The notes: a model not told the origin generated them from the sequence alone. Counted from the first letter of the stretch, positions 38,111 through 47,443 are shown. The stretch is DNA of 64,000 nt from Agrobacterium tumefaciens (GCA_017744915.1 JAGIAH010000018.1:1-64000); one strand, 5' to 3'. A program made the numbers and translations.

Positions 38111-38458
38111 ACACGCCCTATTTGCTGGATATAAATGCAAATCGCAAGCTGTCACTCAGCCCCAAAAGAATTGGGCGATTTTTTATTCGCAATGAAAGTT
38201 CGGTTTAATTTGAATATAACTAAGTTTAAAAGCGATCTATTGCTGGTTAGGCTTCTGTTAGGGTTAATAAAACCCTTGTGGCAATTAGGCAACGTCTAAT
38301 TCTAGTCACGTCTCTGCCCCAAACAATTCACATTTTGGCTCTTTGATCTCCGCATTCTCCCATCAAATTCGGTTTCCAGAGGGGCGATTAACCCGACGAA
38401 TTATGCCGCGTCTGAAAACGATGTTTTGAGTACAGAGCGGTCCTGAAAGGAGAATAGC
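38111..38458. other. AopB-like gene upstream region
   Basis: These 348 nt are AT-rich and contain no gene that I can support. They include the SDR promoter region, the orphan terminator at 38160-38185, and the long leader of the outer-membrane protein gene ending in AAAGGAGAATAGC. Regulatory boxes are not clear. Confidence 0.5.
38160..38185 (+). terminator. Orphan plus-strand terminator-like hairpin
   Basis: CCCAA-AAGAA-TTGGG is followed by CGATTTTTT. No plus-strand gene lies upstream, since the SDR gene is on the minus strand. It may end an sRNA or an antisense transcript. The stem is short. Confidence 0.4.
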
Positions 38459-39115
38459 ATGCGTATTTTCGTAGCAACCCTTATGGCTTCGACCATGGCA
38501 GCCGCCGGCTTTTCGGCTGCGCACGCCGCTGACGCCGTAAATGAAGTGCCGCAGGCACCGGTGTCCTACGACCAGCCCGCACCGGTCAAGGATTGGTCCG
38601 GTGCCTACCTCGGTGGTACGGTCAATTATGACTGGGGCCGTTTCAGCTCCAGCAATGACGGTCGTGACGCCAAGGGCTTCGGTGGCGGCCTCTACGGTGG
38701 TTACAACATGCAGAGCGGCCAGATCGTTTACGGTGCTGAAGCAGACGTGAACCTGGGCGACGAGAAGGGCTCCGCCGGTACGGTTGCCGGCAACGCCGTC
38801 GAAGGCAAGCAGGGCGTCAACGGCTCGCTGCGTGGCCGCGTCGGTTACGACATGAACCCGTTCCTGCTTTATGGTACGGCCGGTCTTGCTGTCTCGGACA
38901 ACAAGGTCCGTGACGCGACCTCCAAGGACAGCGCCACCGCCCTCGGTTACACCGTTGGTGCCGGTGTTGAAGCCATGGTGACCGACAACATCACCGCTCG
39001 TCTGGAATATCGCTACAGCGACTACCAGAAGAAGGACTACAGCCTTGACTCCGGCGCGTTCTCGCGTGGTTACGACGATCATTCCGTCAAGGCCGGTATC
39101 GGCGTCAAGTTCTGA
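38459..39115 (+). CDS. aopB: Outer-membrane protein, AopB/Omp25-like
   Basis: The 218-residue product has a signal peptide ending AHA at residue 23. An eight-strand beta-barrel of the Omp25/Omp31 family follows, with WSGAYLGGTVNYDWG, GGGLYGGYN, YGAEADVNLG, NGSLRGRVGYDMNPFLLYGT and the C-terminal SVKAGIGVKF. In Agrobacterium, AopB is an acid- and plant-responsive surface protein; the gene name is given on resemblance and context. AAAGGAGAATAGC is the ribosome site. A strong terminator follows. Confidence 0.82.
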   Translation: MRIFVATLMASTMAAAGFSAAHAADAVNEVPQAPVSYDQPAPVKDWSGAYLGGTVNYDWGRFSSSNDGRDAKGFGGGLYGGYNMQSGQIVYGAEADVNLGDEKGSAGTVAGNAVEGKQGVNGSLRGRVGYDMNPFLLYGTAGLAVSDNKVRDATSKDSATALGYTVGAGVEAMVTDNITARLEYRYSDYQKKDYSLDSGAFSRGYDDHSVKAGIGVKF

Positions 39116-39136
39116 TCCTTCGCGGATCGGTTAAAG

Positions 39137-39166
39137 AAAAGCCGGGGTTTTCGCCCCGGCTTTTTT
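39137..39166 (+). terminator. Rho-independent terminator after the AopB-like gene
   Basis: The perfect stem AAAAGCCGGGG / CCCCGGCTTTT has a TTTTCG-type loop and a T6 tail, 21 nt after the stop. Confidence 0.95.
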
Positions 39167-39230
39167 GTCTTTGCGGTATGCGGCCGGAACAATGCCCGGC
39201 GATCAGGCCGGGCATCACTCCGATACATGG

Positions 39231-39827
39231 TCAGGCAGCGGCCTTCATTTCCGCATAGGCATCGAAACGCTTGCTGAAGGTTTCCGGCCAGCCTGCCAGC
39301 GCCTCGCGTCCCTCGGCCCACTCACCGGCGAAACGCAGGTCGAGATAACCGATCATCGCGGCAAGGGCGAAATGGCCACCATTGAGCTTCTTGCCGGTTT
39401 TCGGCAGGTTGGCGTTGAGATGGTCGAGACCCTTCACCACCTTTTTCCACTGCTTGTCGATCCACGGCTGGTAGATCTTGTCTTCCGGGCGGAAACGCCG
39501 CTCGTAGACGATAGCCAGCAGGCAATCCATGATGCCGTCGCATAGAGCTTCCAGAATTTCCGTTTCGGTGCGCTTGCCGTTCTTCTTTGGGTAGAGCTTG
39601 CCGCCCGAAAGACGGTCGAGATAATGCATGATTGTCACGCTGTCATAGACCGAGCCGCCTTCGTCCAGCAGCAGAACCGGGATTTTACCGAGCGGATTAT
39701 TGTCCATCAGCGTTGCAGGCTCGGCATTGGTGTCGACGCGCACGGAGGTGACATCGATGCCGAGATGACGGGCAGCCATGCGCACCTTGGCGGAATAGGG
39801 GGAGGCGGGCGAATAAAGCAGTTCCAT
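39231..39827 (-). CDS. Glutathione S-transferase family protein (YibF-like)
   Basis: The 198-residue protein starts MELLYSPASPYSAKVRMAARHL, with the GST thioredoxin-fold active-site region SPYSAKV. It has the cis-Pro region GKIPVLLLDEGGSVYDSVTI and a helical C-terminal domain. The layout resembles YibF-type GSTs; the substrate is unknown. It is 31 nt upstream of the RNase T2 stop, with both on the minus strand and the RNase gene first, so the two may share a transcript. Confidence 0.87.
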   Translation of the reverse strand: MELLYSPASPYSAKVRMAARHLGIDVTSVRVDTNAEPATLMDNNPLGKIPVLLLDEGGSVYDSVTIMHYLDRLSGGKLYPKKNGKRTETEILEALCDGIMDCLLAIVYERRFRPEDKIYQPWIDKQWKKVVKGLDHLNANLPKTGKKLNGGHFALAAMIGYLDLRFAGEWAEGREALAGWPETFSKRFDAYAEMKAAA

Positions 39828-39858
39828 GGTCGGGTCCTATGGGGTTGATATGGGGTAA

Positions 39859-40617
39859 TCAGCGTATGGGTATGATCTCGGTCGCGCTGGCGCGGCAGCC
39901 CTTGCGATCCAGTTCAGGGCAATCGCGGAATGTCAGGTCCCTGTTGAGGCAGATGCGCACTTCCTCAAGGCGCCTGCCATCGCAGCTGATCGAAACACCG
40001 CGTTTCGACAGGCCGGGATTGGCATCGGTAAAGGCGGTTTCGATGGCTTCGGCGGAAAGGGTGGTGGCACCGGCACCCGAGGCGATCGTTCCGGGCAGCC
40101 TGATCGCCTCGAAGGCGGCCCGTGTCGCCGCGAAATAATCCTTCTGCGACAGGCCGGAACAGGAGCCATGTTTGCGCCACTGGTGGCCGATCAGGCCCAT
40201 CGACGGCATGATATCGAACAGGCTGCGGCCGATGGCGTCCGGAACCCGGTCAGGCTCGCTGCTTCGACAGAATTCGGGATAGCCGTTCTCGTTCTGTGGC
40301 CAGAGCCCGTGCACGACGAAACCGTAACGCCTGTCGCTGCCGCATTGCTGGCGATTGCCGGAACCTTCGGAGCTGGCGCAGAAGGCCGGCGACCAGGACA
40401 GGGACAGTACGTAAAAATCAAAGCCGGTACCGCGTGGGGCTGATCTGCCTCCCTCATCGCGCCGGGCATTGTCCGACGGAGGGCTTCCGGCCGGCGCTGT
40501 CGGCGGATACATGGTCCAGTCATTCGAGGGGCGGCTCGGGGAGGGTTTTTCCTGCGCGAACCAAAGCGCTGCAAGCGACAGAAGACCCAAGGCGATGAAA
40601 CCCGCATAACGTTTCAT
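39859..40617 (-). CDS. Ribonuclease T2 family protein
   Basis: The 252-residue protein has an N-terminal hydrophobic segment (YAGFIALGLLSLAALWFA) that serves as a signal or anchor. The two RNase T2 catalytic segments are GFVVHGLWPQ and HQWRKHGSC. It is expected to cleave RNA in the periplasm or outside the cell. Cys residues around the active site (CASSEG, CGSD, CRSS) could form disulfides. Start codons exist at 40617 and 40626; I use 40617. It is divergent from the YbhN-type gene. Confidence 0.9.
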   Translation of the reverse strand: MKRYAGFIALGLLSLAALWFAQEKPSPSRPSNDWTMYPPTAPAGSPPSDNARRDEGGRSAPRGTGFDFYVLSLSWSPAFCASSEGSGNRQQCGSDRRYGFVVHGLWPQNENGYPEFCRSSEPDRVPDAIGRSLFDIMPSMGLIGHQWRKHGSCSGLSQKDYFAATRAAFEAIRLPGTIASGAGATTLSAEAIETAFTDANPGLSKRGVSISCDGRRLEEVRICLNRDLTFRDCPELDRKGCRASATEIIPIR

Positions 40618-40815
40618 TCCGTGCATGTTCCCCGGAAACTGGACCACCTCATGTCGCCCTTGGGCGACGATCCGGTCTTACATAAATTTGTGAACGAGGC
40701 AAACGGGCAAAAAGGTTGAAAGCTTCGCCGCATAACGAATAGAGTCGAACGAATCTTCCGCGAAAGACGGAAACAGGGCTGGGGCGATGTTGGGGGAAAT
40801 AGGCGGCATGACCGC

Positions 40816-41763
40816 ATGAAATTCAAAAAATACATCTGGCCCGTCGTTGGTTTCGCGACGATCGGTTTTTCCGCCTGGCTGCTTTTTCACGAACTGCGTG
40901 GCCTGTCGCTTGATGATCTCTGGGACAGCCTGAAAGCCATTCGCGTGCGGGACTGGCTGTGTTCCGGCCTTGCAACCCTGCTGGCCTATGCCGCGCTTGC
41001 CGGTTACGACCGCATCGCGCTGCAACATCTTGGCCGCAAGGTGAACTGGTTCTTCATCACGCTCACCTCTTTCACCACCTATGCGCTGTCCCACAATGTC
41101 GGGGCATCCGTATTCTCGGGTGCCGTGGTGCGATACCGGGCCTATACGTCCAAAGGGCTGAGTGTGGCGGAAGTGGGCGTCCTTGTCGGCCTCTGCTCCT
41201 TCACCTTTCTTATCGGCACCATCATGCTGATCGGTCTGGTGCTGTTATATGAGCCTGACATCACCGAACGGTTCACCGGCATCCTGCCCGTCGAAGCCTC
41301 GACCACTACCGGCGTTCTGCTGCTCCTCGTCGTCAGCCTTTATGTTCTCGGCAGCCTGCTCAGGCTGAAGCCCCTGAAAATCGGCTCCTTCGTGCTGCCT
41401 TACCCCGCGCCGAAACTGGTGGCGCAACAGCTCGTCATTGGCCCGATCGAGCTGATCGGCGCAGCTGGCATCATCTATTTCGCACTGCCGGAGGCCGGAA
41501 ATCCCGGTTACATGGTCATTCTCGGCATATTTCTGGTGTCTTTTTCCGCCGCGCTCATCTCGCATGCGCCCGGCGGGCTCGGTGTGCTGGAACTGGTCTT
41601 CGTCACCGGCCTGCCGGATATGAACCCCGCGGATGTAATCGCGGCACTCCTGGTCTTCCGCCTGTTCTACCTCATCATCCCCTTCATCATGGCGCTGTTC
41701 GTGATCCTGTTCTTCGAACGATCACAGCTTGCAGCGGCGCAGAAAAGGGAAGGGCTGAGATAG
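40816..41763 (+). CDS. YbhN/UPF0104 family membrane protein
   Basis: The 315-residue protein has about eight membrane helices and resembles the lysylphosphatidylglycerol synthase membrane region (YbhN, UPF0104). Family patterns include FTTYALSHNVGASVFSGAVV, RYRAYTSKGLS, and the C-terminal HAPGGLGVLELVFV. The soluble synthetase domain of true MprF proteins is absent. A lipid-flippase-like role is possible but unproven. It converges with rlmJ, with 4 nt between the stops. Confidence 0.85.
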   Translation: MKFKKYIWPVVGFATIGFSAWLLFHELRGLSLDDLWDSLKAIRVRDWLCSGLATLLAYAALAGYDRIALQHLGRKVNWFFITLTSFTTYALSHNVGASVFSGAVVRYRAYTSKGLSVAEVGVLVGLCSFTFLIGTIMLIGLVLLYEPDITERFTGILPVEASTTTGVLLLLVVSLYVLGSLLRLKPLKIGSFVLPYPAPKLVAQQLVIGPIELIGAAGIIYFALPEAGNPGYMVILGIFLVSFSAALISHAPGGLGVLELVFVTGLPDMNPADVIAALLVFRLFYLIIPFIMALFVILFFERSQLAAAQKREGLR

Positions 41764-41767
41764 CCCT

Positions 41768-42631
41768 TCAATTCTCTTCCGGCTTGTCCTCGCCGCGCAG
41801 CCAGAAGGCGCGTTGCGAAGCGAACCTGTCCTGCGCCAGCGCCGTCTTGAGATAGGGCAGCAGCACATGTAGCTCGTCCTTCAGCGTATAGGGCGGGTTG
41901 ACGATGATGAGGCCGGAGCCGCTCAGGCCATCCAGCCGGTCGCTTCTCACGGAAAGTTCCGCGCACAGCATCTTCGGAATCTCGAAGGATTGCAGCCGCT
42001 CGTGGAAATCCTTGATCGGCGCGCCCTTCTTCAACGGATACCACAGGCAATAGGTACCGGTGGAAAAACGCCGATAGGCCTTGTTCAGGCCATCGGCCAG
42101 CCGTTGATATTCGTTTTCCAGCTCGAAGGGCGGATCGACGAGGACGAGGCCGCGCTTTTCCTTGGGCGGCAGATGCGCGCCGAGCGACAGCCAGCCATCC
42201 AGCTCGGTCACGCGCACCTGATAGTCGCCCTCGAATAGCCGTGCCAGCGCGCGGCTGTCATCCGGGTGCAGTTCCATGGCCGAAAGCCGGTCCTGCGGGC
42301 GAAACAGCATACGGGCGAGTTTCGGCGAACCGGGATAGAATTTTACACCGCCTTCCGGATTGAGTTCCTTCACGGCGGCAAGATAAGGTTCCAGCAATTC
42401 GGCGATGGGCGCGGGCAGATCGTCCTCCATCAGCTTGCCGATGCCGGTCTGCCATTCGCCGGTCTTCTGCGCCTCTTCCGACGTGAGGTCGTAAAGCCCG
42501 ATGCCGGCATGGGTGTCCAGCACACGAAAGGCCTTGTCCTTGTTCTGGAGATAACGCACGAGGCGGGCGAGAACGGCATGTTTGAGGACATCCGCGAAAT
42601 TGCCGGCGTGGTAGATGTGGCGGTAGTTCAT
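41768..42631 (-). CDS. rlmJ: 23S rRNA (adenine2030-N6)-methyltransferase
   Basis: RlmJ methylates A2030 of 23S rRNA. The 287-residue protein begins MNYRHIYHAGNFADVLKHAV, the family signature. It has a SAM pocket (RVLDTHAGIGLYDL), the catalytic LVDPPFE, and SGSGLIIVNPPYTL near the C-terminus. It is monocistronic and divergent from the molybdopterin oxidoreductase gene. Confidence 0.95.
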   Translation of the reverse strand: MNYRHIYHAGNFADVLKHAVLARLVRYLQNKDKAFRVLDTHAGIGLYDLTSEEAQKTGEWQTGIGKLMEDDLPAPIAELLEPYLAAVKELNPEGGVKFYPGSPKLARMLFRPQDRLSAMELHPDDSRALARLFEGDYQVRVTELDGWLSLGAHLPPKEKRGLVLVDPPFELENEYQRLADGLNKAYRRFSTGTYCLWYPLKKGAPIKDFHERLQSFEIPKMLCAELSVRSDRLDGLSGSGLIIVNPPYTLKDELHVLLPYLKTALAQDRFASQRAFWLRGEDKPEEN

Positions 42632-42738
42632 GGATTTATCTCGCTTGCCGTGTATCGGGATGAATGGTCAGGATGAATATTCTTGATGGACGTCACTTCG
42701 GCCTTTTTGCCGCATCGTTGATGCAATATACAAAAGAC

Positions 42739-44895
42739 ATGAACGTTGCGACCCCGATTTCCGCTGAAAAAGCCACCGCCAAGGCCGAAGTCCGTATCGG
42801 ACACACGGTTTGCCCGCATGACTGTCCGAGCGCCTGCGCGCTGGAGGTCGATATCAATGCCGATGGCCGCATCGGCCGTGTGCGCGGCGCCAATGCCAAT
42901 ACATATACCGCCGGCGTGATCTGCGCCAAGGTGGCGCGTTATTCCGAGCGCATCTACCATCCCGGTCGTCTGCTGACGCCGAAGCGCCGCAAGGGCGCAA
43001 AAGGTGCCGGTGACTGGCAGGAGATTTCCTGGGAAGCGGCGCTGGACGAGGTGGCCGACGCTTTCGTCAAGGCGGAAGCCCGGCATGGTGCCGAGGCCAT
43101 CTGGCCCTATTTCTATGCCGGTACCATGGGGCAGGTGCAGCGCGATTCCATCGAGCGGCTGCGCCATGCCAAGAAATATTCCGGCTTCTTTGGCTCGATC
43201 TGCACCAACATGGCCTGGACCGGTTATGTGATGGGCACGGGCGCCTTGCGCGGCCCCGATCCGCGCGAGATCGGCAAGGCCGATGTCGTCGTGATCTGGG
43301 GCACCAATGCGGTGGCCACCCAGGTCAACGTCATGACCCATGCGGTCAAGGCCCGCAAGGAACGCGGCGCGAAGATCGTCGTTGTCGATATCTACGACAA
43401 TCCAACCATGAAACAGGCGGATATGCGCCTCGTCGTCCGGCCCGGAACGGATGCCGCACTGGCTTGCGCCGTCATGCATATCGCCTTCCGCGACGGTTAC
43501 GCCGACCGCGATTACATGGCGCGTTTCGCCGACGATCCGGCGGGGCTCGAAGCGCATCTGAAGTCGAAGACGCCGCAATGGGCATCCGAAATCACCGGTC
43601 TTTCGGTGGAGGAGATCGAGGCTTTCGCGCGACTCGTCGGCACGACGAAAAAGACCTTCTTCCGGCTGGGTTACGGTTTTGCCCGTCAGCGCAATGGCGC
43701 GGTCGCCATGCATGCGGCGCTTTCCATCGCCACGGTTCTCGGCTCCTGGCAATATGAGGGTGGCGGCGCGTTCCACAATAATGGTGAGATCTTCCGGCTC
43801 AACAAGGCGGAGCTGATGGGCACGGCCTATGCTGACCCCGAAGTGCGCCAGCTCGACCAGTCGCAGATCGGCCGCGTGCTGACGGGGGACGCGGAGGCGC
43901 TGCGCCATGGCGGCCCGGTGACGGCGCTGCTGATCCAGAACACCAATCCCGTCAATGTCGCGCCCGAACAGCGGCTGGTGAAACAGGGTTTCCTGCGCGA
44001 CGATCTTTTCGTGGCCGTGCACGAGCAGTTCATGACTGAGACGGCCGATGTGGCCGATATCGTGCTGCCGGCCACCATGTTCCTCGAACATGACGACATT
44101 TACCGCGCCGGCGGCCAGAACCATATTCTGCTCGGCCCGAAACTGGTGGAGCCGCCGGAGACGGTGCGCACCAACCTCTTCGTCATCGAAGAACTGGCAA
44201 AGCGCCTCGGTATAGACCACATGCCGGGCTTCGGCCTTTCTGCCCGCGAGCATGTCGACCGTATGCTGAAAGTCAGCGGCTGGGGCGATTTCGACAGTTT
44301 GGCCGAAGAGAAGTGGATCGATGCGCAGCCGCCTTTCGAGGTGGCGCATTATCTCGAGGGCTTTGGTTATGGCGATGGAAAATTCCGTTTCAGCCCCGAC
44401 TGGGCAACCGGACCTTCTCCGAACAAGCCGCCGAAGAATATCGGTGTCATGGGGCCTGTCTCCGAGTTTCCGAAATTCCCGGATCAGGTCGACGTCATCG
44501 AGGTTGCGGATGCGGACCATCCCTTCCGTCTGGCGACATCACCGGCGCGCAATTTCCTGAACTCCACCTTCGCGGAAACCAAGACTTCCGTGCAGAAAGA
44601 AGGCCGTCCGGAGTTGATGGTCTGTCCCGAGGATGCCGCCGATCAGGGTATCGCCGATGGCGACATCGTCCGTATCGGCAATGAACGCGGCGAAGTGCGC
44701 CTCCATGCGAAGATCGTGGAGGGGGCAAGGCCCGGCGTGCTGATTGCCGAGGGCCTGTGGCCGAACAAGGCGCATCTGGACGGCGAGGGCATCAATGTTC
44801 TGACCGGTGCCGATGCCGTCGCCCCCTATGGCGGCGCGGCGTTTCACGACAACAAGGTGTGGCTCCGCCGAAACGACGAGGCCGGCGAGGCTTGA
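42739..44895 (+). CDS. Molybdopterin oxidoreductase with N-terminal [4Fe-4S] site
   Basis: The 718-residue protein begins with a cluster motif, CPHDCPSAC followed by a fourth Cys about 28 residues later (GVICAK). The large MopB domain contains WPYFYAGTMGQVQRDSIERL and IWGTNAVATQVN. A C-terminal molydopterin-dinucleotide-binding domain follows (SPARNFLNSTF, LWPNKAHLDGEGINVLTG). No Tat signal is visible, so it is probably cytosolic. The substrate is unknown. I choose the ATG at 42739 because it leaves 107 nt for divergent promoters with rlmJ; in-frame starts exist at 42664, 42673 and 42721. A NUDIX gene follows. Confidence 0.85.
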   Translation: MNVATPISAEKATAKAEVRIGHTVCPHDCPSACALEVDINADGRIGRVRGANANTYTAGVICAKVARYSERIYHPGRLLTPKRRKGAKGAGDWQEISWEAALDEVADAFVKAEARHGAEAIWPYFYAGTMGQVQRDSIERLRHAKKYSGFFGSICTNMAWTGYVMGTGALRGPDPREIGKADVVVIWGTNAVATQVNVMTHAVKARKERGAKIVVVDIYDNPTMKQADMRLVVRPGTDAALACAVMHIAFRDGYADRDYMARFADDPAGLEAHLKSKTPQWASEITGLSVEEIEAFARLVGTTKKTFFRLGYGFARQRNGAVAMHAALSIATVLGSWQYEGGGAFHNNGEIFRLNKAELMGTAYADPEVRQLDQSQIGRVLTGDAEALRHGGPVTALLIQNTNPVNVAPEQRLVKQGFLRDDLFVAVHEQFMTETADVADIVLPATMFLEHDDIYRAGGQNHILLGPKLVEPPETVRTNLFVIEELAKRLGIDHMPGFGLSAREHVDRMLKVSGWGDFDSLAEEKWIDAQPPFEVAHYLEGFGYGDGKFRFSPDWATGPSPNKPPKNIGVMGPVSEFPKFPDQVDVIEVADADHPFRLATSPARNFLNSTFAETKTSVQKEGRPELMVCPEDAADQGIADGDIVRIGNERGEVRLHAKIVEGARPGVLIAEGLWPNKAHLDGEGINVLTGADAVAPYGGAAFHDNKVWLRRNDEAGEA

Positions 44896-44953
44896 TATTG
44901 CACCGCAACACAGGCAGTCTGAAACAATCCCACGACAGGCAAGGACATATCCG

Positions 44954-45580
44954 GTGACACAGACGCAGGCGAAAAACCTTCCGGCCGACATGGATGCCGG
45001 CAGAATCCGGCTGGTGGAAAAGGAAACGGTCTGGAAGGGCTTCGTGCACATGCAGAAGCTCATTTTCGACCAGCGCATGCCGGATGGCAGGACAATGCGT
45101 ATCGTGCGGGAAGTGCACGATCATGGCGTCGCTGCCGCCATTCTTCTTTATGACGTGAAACGCGACAGCGTGGTGATGGTGCGCCAGTTCCGTCCCGCCG
45201 CTTTCGTGAACGGCGATCCGAGCTTCATGATCGAGGTGCCGGCCGGGCTGCTCGATGAGGACGATGCCGCCGATGCCATTCGCCGCGAGGCAATGGAGGA
45301 ATCCGGTTATGCGGTCGAAAAGGTCGAATATCTCTTCGACATGTATGCCAGCCCCGGCACGCTGACGGAAAAGGTCAGCCTGTTCGTCGCGCGCATCGAT
45401 CTCGATGTGCAGGCCGGCAGCGGCGGCGGGCTGGAAAGCGAAGGCGAGGATCTGGAGGTTCTGACCTATGGCCTCGACGAGGCTTTCGCCATGATCGCAT
45501 CAGGCGAAATCACCGATTCCAAGACGATCATCCTGCTGCAATGGGCAATGTTGAACCGTGCGGTTTTGAGAAAACCCTAA
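44954..45580 (+). CDS. NUDIX hydrolase, NudK-like
   Basis: The 208-residue product starts at GTG, with AAGGA 9-13 nt upstream. The Nudix helix is AGLLDEDDAADAIRREAMEE followed by SGY; it is one residue shorter than the textbook box, as in NudK. YASPGTLTEKVSLFVA downstream of the box also matches the GDP-mannose/ADP-sugar pyrophosphatase branch. The substrate is inferred as a nucleoside diphosphate sugar. It lies 58 nt after the molybdopterin oxidoreductase and converges with the omptin gene. Confidence 0.87.
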   Translation: MTQTQAKNLPADMDAGRIRLVEKETVWKGFVHMQKLIFDQRMPDGRTMRIVREVHDHGVAAAILLYDVKRDSVVMVRQFRPAAFVNGDPSFMIEVPAGLLDEDDAADAIRREAMEESGYAVEKVEYLFDMYASPGTLTEKVSLFVARIDLDVQAGSGGGLESEGEDLEVLTYGLDEAFAMIASGEITDSKTIILLQWAMLNRAVLRKP

Positions 45581-45698
45581 ACGAAGGATGTGTTCCTCAG
45601 CTTGGCAACTGCGGCAAGTTCCTTGTCATGCGTTGCGAGGAGCGTGTTATTGGCCAAGGGGAGCGAAACTCACCCTTCTTTGGTGCTGGGCCCTCTAG

Positions 45699-46634
45699 TC
45701 AAAACCGTCCTTTGACGCCCATTCCCACGAAAATCGACTGCAGGTCACCGCCGCCGGCATTTTTCTCCGACGCAAGATTTCCCGCACCTGCGCCGCTATA
45801 ATGAGTGTCGCCGCGCCCCAGGCTGGTATAGTCATAGGCGCCGTCGAGATAGATCGAGGCATTCTCGGTCAGGTCATAGGCAATGCCTGCCTTTATCCCG
45901 AACATGCCGGCAACATCGAATTTGTCGGTGAAGCGCATGTCGCGCAGGTGATGGTCGTCCGTTGCCTTGCCATAGACCATCGCGCCGCCTTCGACGCCGG
46001 CATTCAGCGACCAGTTGCCAAACCTCTGGCCGCCCGTCAGGTTGCCGTAGAAAACCGGGATTTGCTGACGGTAGGTGATGCCTTTGACATCATCATTGAA
46101 TCTTACGCTCAGGTCCCTTGGCGAGAAAAGGCTGTAGACGCCCTTGCCGCCATAGGCAGACCATTGCACATCCGTATAACGGAAGCCGACGCCGGCGCTG
46201 AGATATTGCTGGGGATCTTCCAGCAACATGCGATTGAGTTCGAGGCTTCCCGAAAAATAATGGTCGAGCCGCGTATCGTCATGCTGGGAGCGATGGCTCC
46301 AATTCTCTTTGGAGCTATCTCTGGAAAAAGGCCATATCCAGTCATAATCGGTCATGTAGCCGTCGCCTTCAAAGCCGACGCGGCCTTCCGCCTTGACGCG
46401 CCAGCCAGGCGCCAGCTCAAGCCCGAGCGAGCCGCGCAACGCCACGGCGTTTTTGGTTTCCCATTCGAGTTCACTCACCTTGCGTCCGCCCAGATGAACG
46501 GTCTCCGTAGCACGGAGATTGAGAACACCAGCATCCAGCGAAGCTGTAACGCCGCCTTGTTCGGCCATGGCGGGCAGGCTGGCGCCCATCAGCAGAAGAG
46601 CCGAAAGCGGCAGTGAGAATCTCGAAAATGGCAT
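45699..46634 (-). CDS. Omptin-family outer-membrane protease
   Basis: The 311-residue product has a signal peptide (FSLPLSALLLMGASLPAMA). A ten-strand barrel of omptin type follows, ending in the outer-membrane signature FVGMGVKGRF. The omptin catalytic elements are visible: the Asp pair in GYMTDYDWIW (Asp96, Asp98) and an Asp-His pair in KATDDHHLRD (about residues 226-229). Omptins cleave peptides between basic residues at the cell surface, and some depend on LPS. AGGAG precedes the ATG at 46634. It is monocistronic, with an AT-rich promoter. Confidence 0.85.
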   Translation of the reverse strand: MPFSRFSLPLSALLLMGASLPAMAEQGGVTASLDAGVLNLRATETVHLGGRKVSELEWETKNAVALRGSLGLELAPGWRVKAEGRVGFEGDGYMTDYDWIWPFSRDSSKENWSHRSQHDDTRLDHYFSGSLELNRMLLEDPQQYLSAGVGFRYTDVQWSAYGGKGVYSLFSPRDLSVRFNDDVKGITYRQQIPVFYGNLTGGQRFGNWSLNAGVEGGAMVYGKATDDHHLRDMRFTDKFDVAGMFGIKAGIAYDLTENASIYLDGAYDYTSLGRGDTHYSGAGAGNLASEKNAGGGDLQSIFVGMGVKGRF

Positions 46635-46768
46635 GATCACTCCTGAATGACCGGAGGGCCTGAAATAGGGGCCGTTGCGGGCATTAAGAGTGATTATGGT
46701 AAATGATCGGTTTATTTTTCCGAAAAATACCACTTCTGATTTATTTTTGTACTTTAGAAATTTATTTA

Positions 46769-47443
46769 TCAGAAAGCGGAAATCAGGCTTGAATACTCTG
46801 ATTTACTGTCATTGTCCGTGGAGACAGCTTTTCCGCCTTCCATCCGTACCTTGCCTTCCGCCAGCCGCTTCAACGTGAGCGGGTAAAGCTGGTGCTCGAC
46901 GGTCAGGATGCGCGCTGCAAGCGTATCGGCGGTGTCCCCGGAAAGCACCGGGACGGCACCCTGCGCGATGGTCGGGCCTTCATCCATGCCTTCGGTAACG
47001 AAATGCACAGTGCAGCCGGAAATCTTCATGCCGCTGTCGATGGCGCGCTGATGGGTGTGCAAACCGGGAAAGAGCGGCAGCAGGGAAGGGTGGATATTGA
47101 TGATCCGGCCTTCATAGGGCGCAATGAATTCCCCCGAAATCAACCGCATGTAACCGGCAAGGCAGATGATATCGGGCGCGATCTCGCCAAGTGCGGCCAG
47201 AATGGCGCCTTCATGTTCGGCCTTGCTGGCATAGGTTTTACGCTCGAAGACCAGCGTCGGAATGCCGAGAGCGCGGGCCTTTTCCAGCCCGCCCGCAGAG
47301 GCCTTGTCCGAAATCACGCAAACGATTTCCGCCGGAAAATCCGTCACCTGGCAGGCCTTGGCCAGCGACACCATGTTGGAGCCGCTGCCGGAGATGAAAA
47401 CGACGACGCGCTTGCGGCCGGACGAGAAGGCGGCGCGCATCAT
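46769..47443 (-). CDS. purN: Phosphoribosylglycinamide formyltransferase
   Basis: PurN adds the C8 formyl group in purine synthesis using 10-formyl-THF. The 224-residue protein has [18 protein letters not shown], the formyl-transfer residues in [14 protein letters not shown], and [13 protein letters not shown] with the catalytic Asp. It overlaps purM by 4 nt, the conserved purMN order. The C-terminal 15 residues are a polar tail. Confidence 0.96.
   Translation of the reverse strand: MMRAAFSSGRKRVVVFISGSGSNMVSLAKACQVTDFPAEIVCVISDKASAGGLEKARALGIPTLVFERKTYASKAEHEGAILAALGEIAPDIICLAGYMRLISGEFIAPYEGRIINIHPSLLPLFPGLHTHQRAIDSGMKISGCTVHFVTEGMDEGPTIAQGAVPVLSGDTADTLAARILTVEHQLYPLTLKRLAEGKVRMEGGKAVSTDNDSKSEYSSLISAF

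Noticed and set aside
38391-38405. CtrA-like TTAA-N7 site before the AopB-like gene
   Set aside because: The second half reads AATT instead of TTAA, so the match is poor.
30450-39827. Two GST genes as a tandem duplication
   Set aside because: The two proteins (30450-31145 and 39231-39827) belong to different GST types and share little beyond the fold pattern.
42628-44520. A 630-codon open frame antisense to the molybdopterin oxidoreductase
   Set aside because: No family is recognisable, and the opposite strand has clear domain motifs.
46712-46728. ATTTTTC-C-GAAAAAT palindrome upstream of the omptin gene as an iron-regulator box
   Set aside because: It does not fit Fur, Irr or RirA patterns that I know, and short A/T palindromes are common in such promoter DNA.
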